In this document: positions 63,588 to 64,000 of the stretch, one piece after another
Layout of the letters: every line of letters starts with the position of its first letter
Position numbering within the stretch: position 1 is the first letter of the stretch
DNA from: Flectonema sp. DT1601
Lineage: Eukaryota > Euglenozoa > Diplonemea > Diplonemida > Diplonemidae
NCBI GenBank assembly: GCA_964019425.1
Contig: OZ025820.1
Span: 682,001-746,000 of the forward strand
Length of the DNA stretch: 64,000 bases
Reading direction: 5' to 3'
The notes under the pieces: generated by a model
Told to the model about the DNA's origin: nothing
The model's database searches: none
Seen by the model: the letters and a program-made list of their open reading frames with translations, nothing else
Translations under genes and position numbers: made by a program

Positions 63588-63685
63588 GTTCAACATAATA
63601 TTATGTTTTTTTTTATAGAAATGTAGTGACTTTATTATTTCATTATTTCAAAAAAAAAATACAAAAAAAAAGGTATTAACAAAAA
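60050..63685. other. Long gene-free spacer (about 3.6 kb)
   Basis: No supported gene on either strand; open frames are short and follow T-runs (60088-60108, 60787-60814, 61579-61610, 62049-62072, 63558-63585). 61858-61917 is a second copy of the minisatellite leader. A small perfect hairpin (CACCGAA/TTCGGTG) lies near 60408-60424. TTTTTTTTATAG ending at 63618 is a candidate acceptor for the helicase gene. Confidence 0.55.
61858..61917 (+). repeat. Dispersed copy of the minisatellite leader
   Basis: Nearly identical to 14738-14790 (GATACAATACATTTGTATTT then ACGTAC and AAATCAAACAG), ending in a single GTTAACCCCC start of the 36-bp unit. This shows the unit and its leader were present as a dispersed repeat before the array at 14.8 kb expanded. 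Confidence 0.85.
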
Positions 63686-64000
63686 ATGGAAGAAACAGTC
63701 TCGAAGTGGATAACTCGTCAACTAGGATTGCTTGCAGCTGAAGCAAAAGAAGAAGACAAACGAGAAATATCAGCAGCAAAGAAAAGTTGGAGAGGACAAC
63801 TCACCGAATCTGATAGAGGTTATGGCGGGAATACGACTTTAACCGTTTCTGGTAAAGCAGTAGGAATGGCAGCTAAGGACATTTTAAGTAAAGGACAGAC
63901 AATACGACTGCAAGCGAAGGGTTTTGATGAAAAAATAAGAGGAATCGTATCCAATATTAAGGAATCTACCGTACAAGTCAGCATCGACTCAGATGACTTC
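63686..64000 (+). CDS. IGHMBP2/SMUBP2-like superfamily 1 helicase, N-terminus only
   Basis: Open to the window edge; 105 residues visible from the ATG. The start VSKWITRQLGLLAAEAKEE, the conserved SWRGQLT-like turn, and a beta-barrel-like segment (KGQTIRLQAKGFDEK, RGIVSNIKESTVQVSIDSDDF) match the beginning of IGHMBP2/SMUBP-2 and related Upf1-like helicases (family N-termini read FVTKQLDLLELER, then GVLTRVT and ESHDF). These are 5'-3' RNA/DNA helicases linked to translation. The helicase motifs lie beyond the window, so the assignment rests on the N-terminal domain alone. Confidence 0.75.
   Translation, partial: MEETVSKWITRQLGLLAAEAKEEDKREISAAKKSWRGQLTESDRGYGGNTTLTVSGKAVGMAAKDILSKGQTIRLQAKGFDEKIRGIVSNIKESTVQVSIDSDDF

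Noticed and set aside
1-64000. Retroviral, LTR or other virus-like elements
   Set aside because: No reverse transcriptase, integrase, capsid or long terminal repeat pattern was seen in the window.

Overview
The window reads as nuclear DNA of a free-living or parasitic unicellular eukaryote that uses the standard genetic code. Evidence: short GT-AG introns (mostly 63-88 nt, donor usually GTATGT, acceptor an A-rich stretch ending CAG), mitochondrial and eukaryote-only gene families (MICU, eEF1B, ABCF, TRAF/MATH, PGAP6/TMEM8, APC13-like), and spacers packed with poly(A)/poly(T) runs of 10-35 nt. The lineage cannot be fixed from the sequence. All 23 gene models are on the + strand, and nearly every start codon has a pyrimidine-rich tract ending in AG a short way upstream. 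This fits directional gene clusters with spliced-leader trans-splicing, as in Euglenozoa, although 5'-UTR introns would look the same. No SL RNA gene was found.

Layout: 1-10.4 kb holds a 5'-truncated MICU gene, a RING/TRAF/MATH protein, a protein with repeated PW motifs, a PH-like protein and a lysine-rich neighbour, a small APC13-like gene, and an Ala/Glu/Lys single-helix protein. 11.8-17.6 kb holds two recent cytochrome P450 paralogues separated by a minisatellite and dispersed repeats. 18.7-24 kb holds an unknown protein ending in zinc fingers and a GAF/cyclase-like regulator. 24.2-26.6 kb is gene-free, GC-richer and almost free of homopolymers: a chain of perfect hairpins built around an approximately 184-bp tandem repeat. 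27-36 kb holds a DUF924/PP-loop (TilS-like) fusion, a kynurenine-aminotransferase-like enzyme, a coiled-coil protein and a PGAP6/TMEM8 protein. 36-38 kb is repeat-rich spacer. 38-50.6 kb holds a secretory-pathway GBP-like pseudo-GTPase with a giant charged repeat, a coiled-coil RING protein, a multi-IQ protein and a PDZ-like protein. 51-60 kb holds methylmalonyl-CoA mutase, eEF1B, an ABCF ATPase and a multi-TM surface protein with a Pro/Thr stalk. 60-63.7 kb is spacer, and the window ends inside an IGHMBP2/SMUBP2-like helicase.

No operon-like functional theme links the neighbours; they are a mixture of housekeeping, mitochondrial, signalling and cytoskeletal genes. Several genes have a very small last exon, so plain open reading frames miss their true C-termini; spliced models are given below. 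The most unusual item is the hairpin array at 24.5-26.6 kb, where differing stems keep their pairing by compensatory changes. Other points of interest are the mosaic P450 pair, a three-copy structured repeat, the DUF924/TilS fusion, the pseudo-GTPase and the 3'-biased introns.
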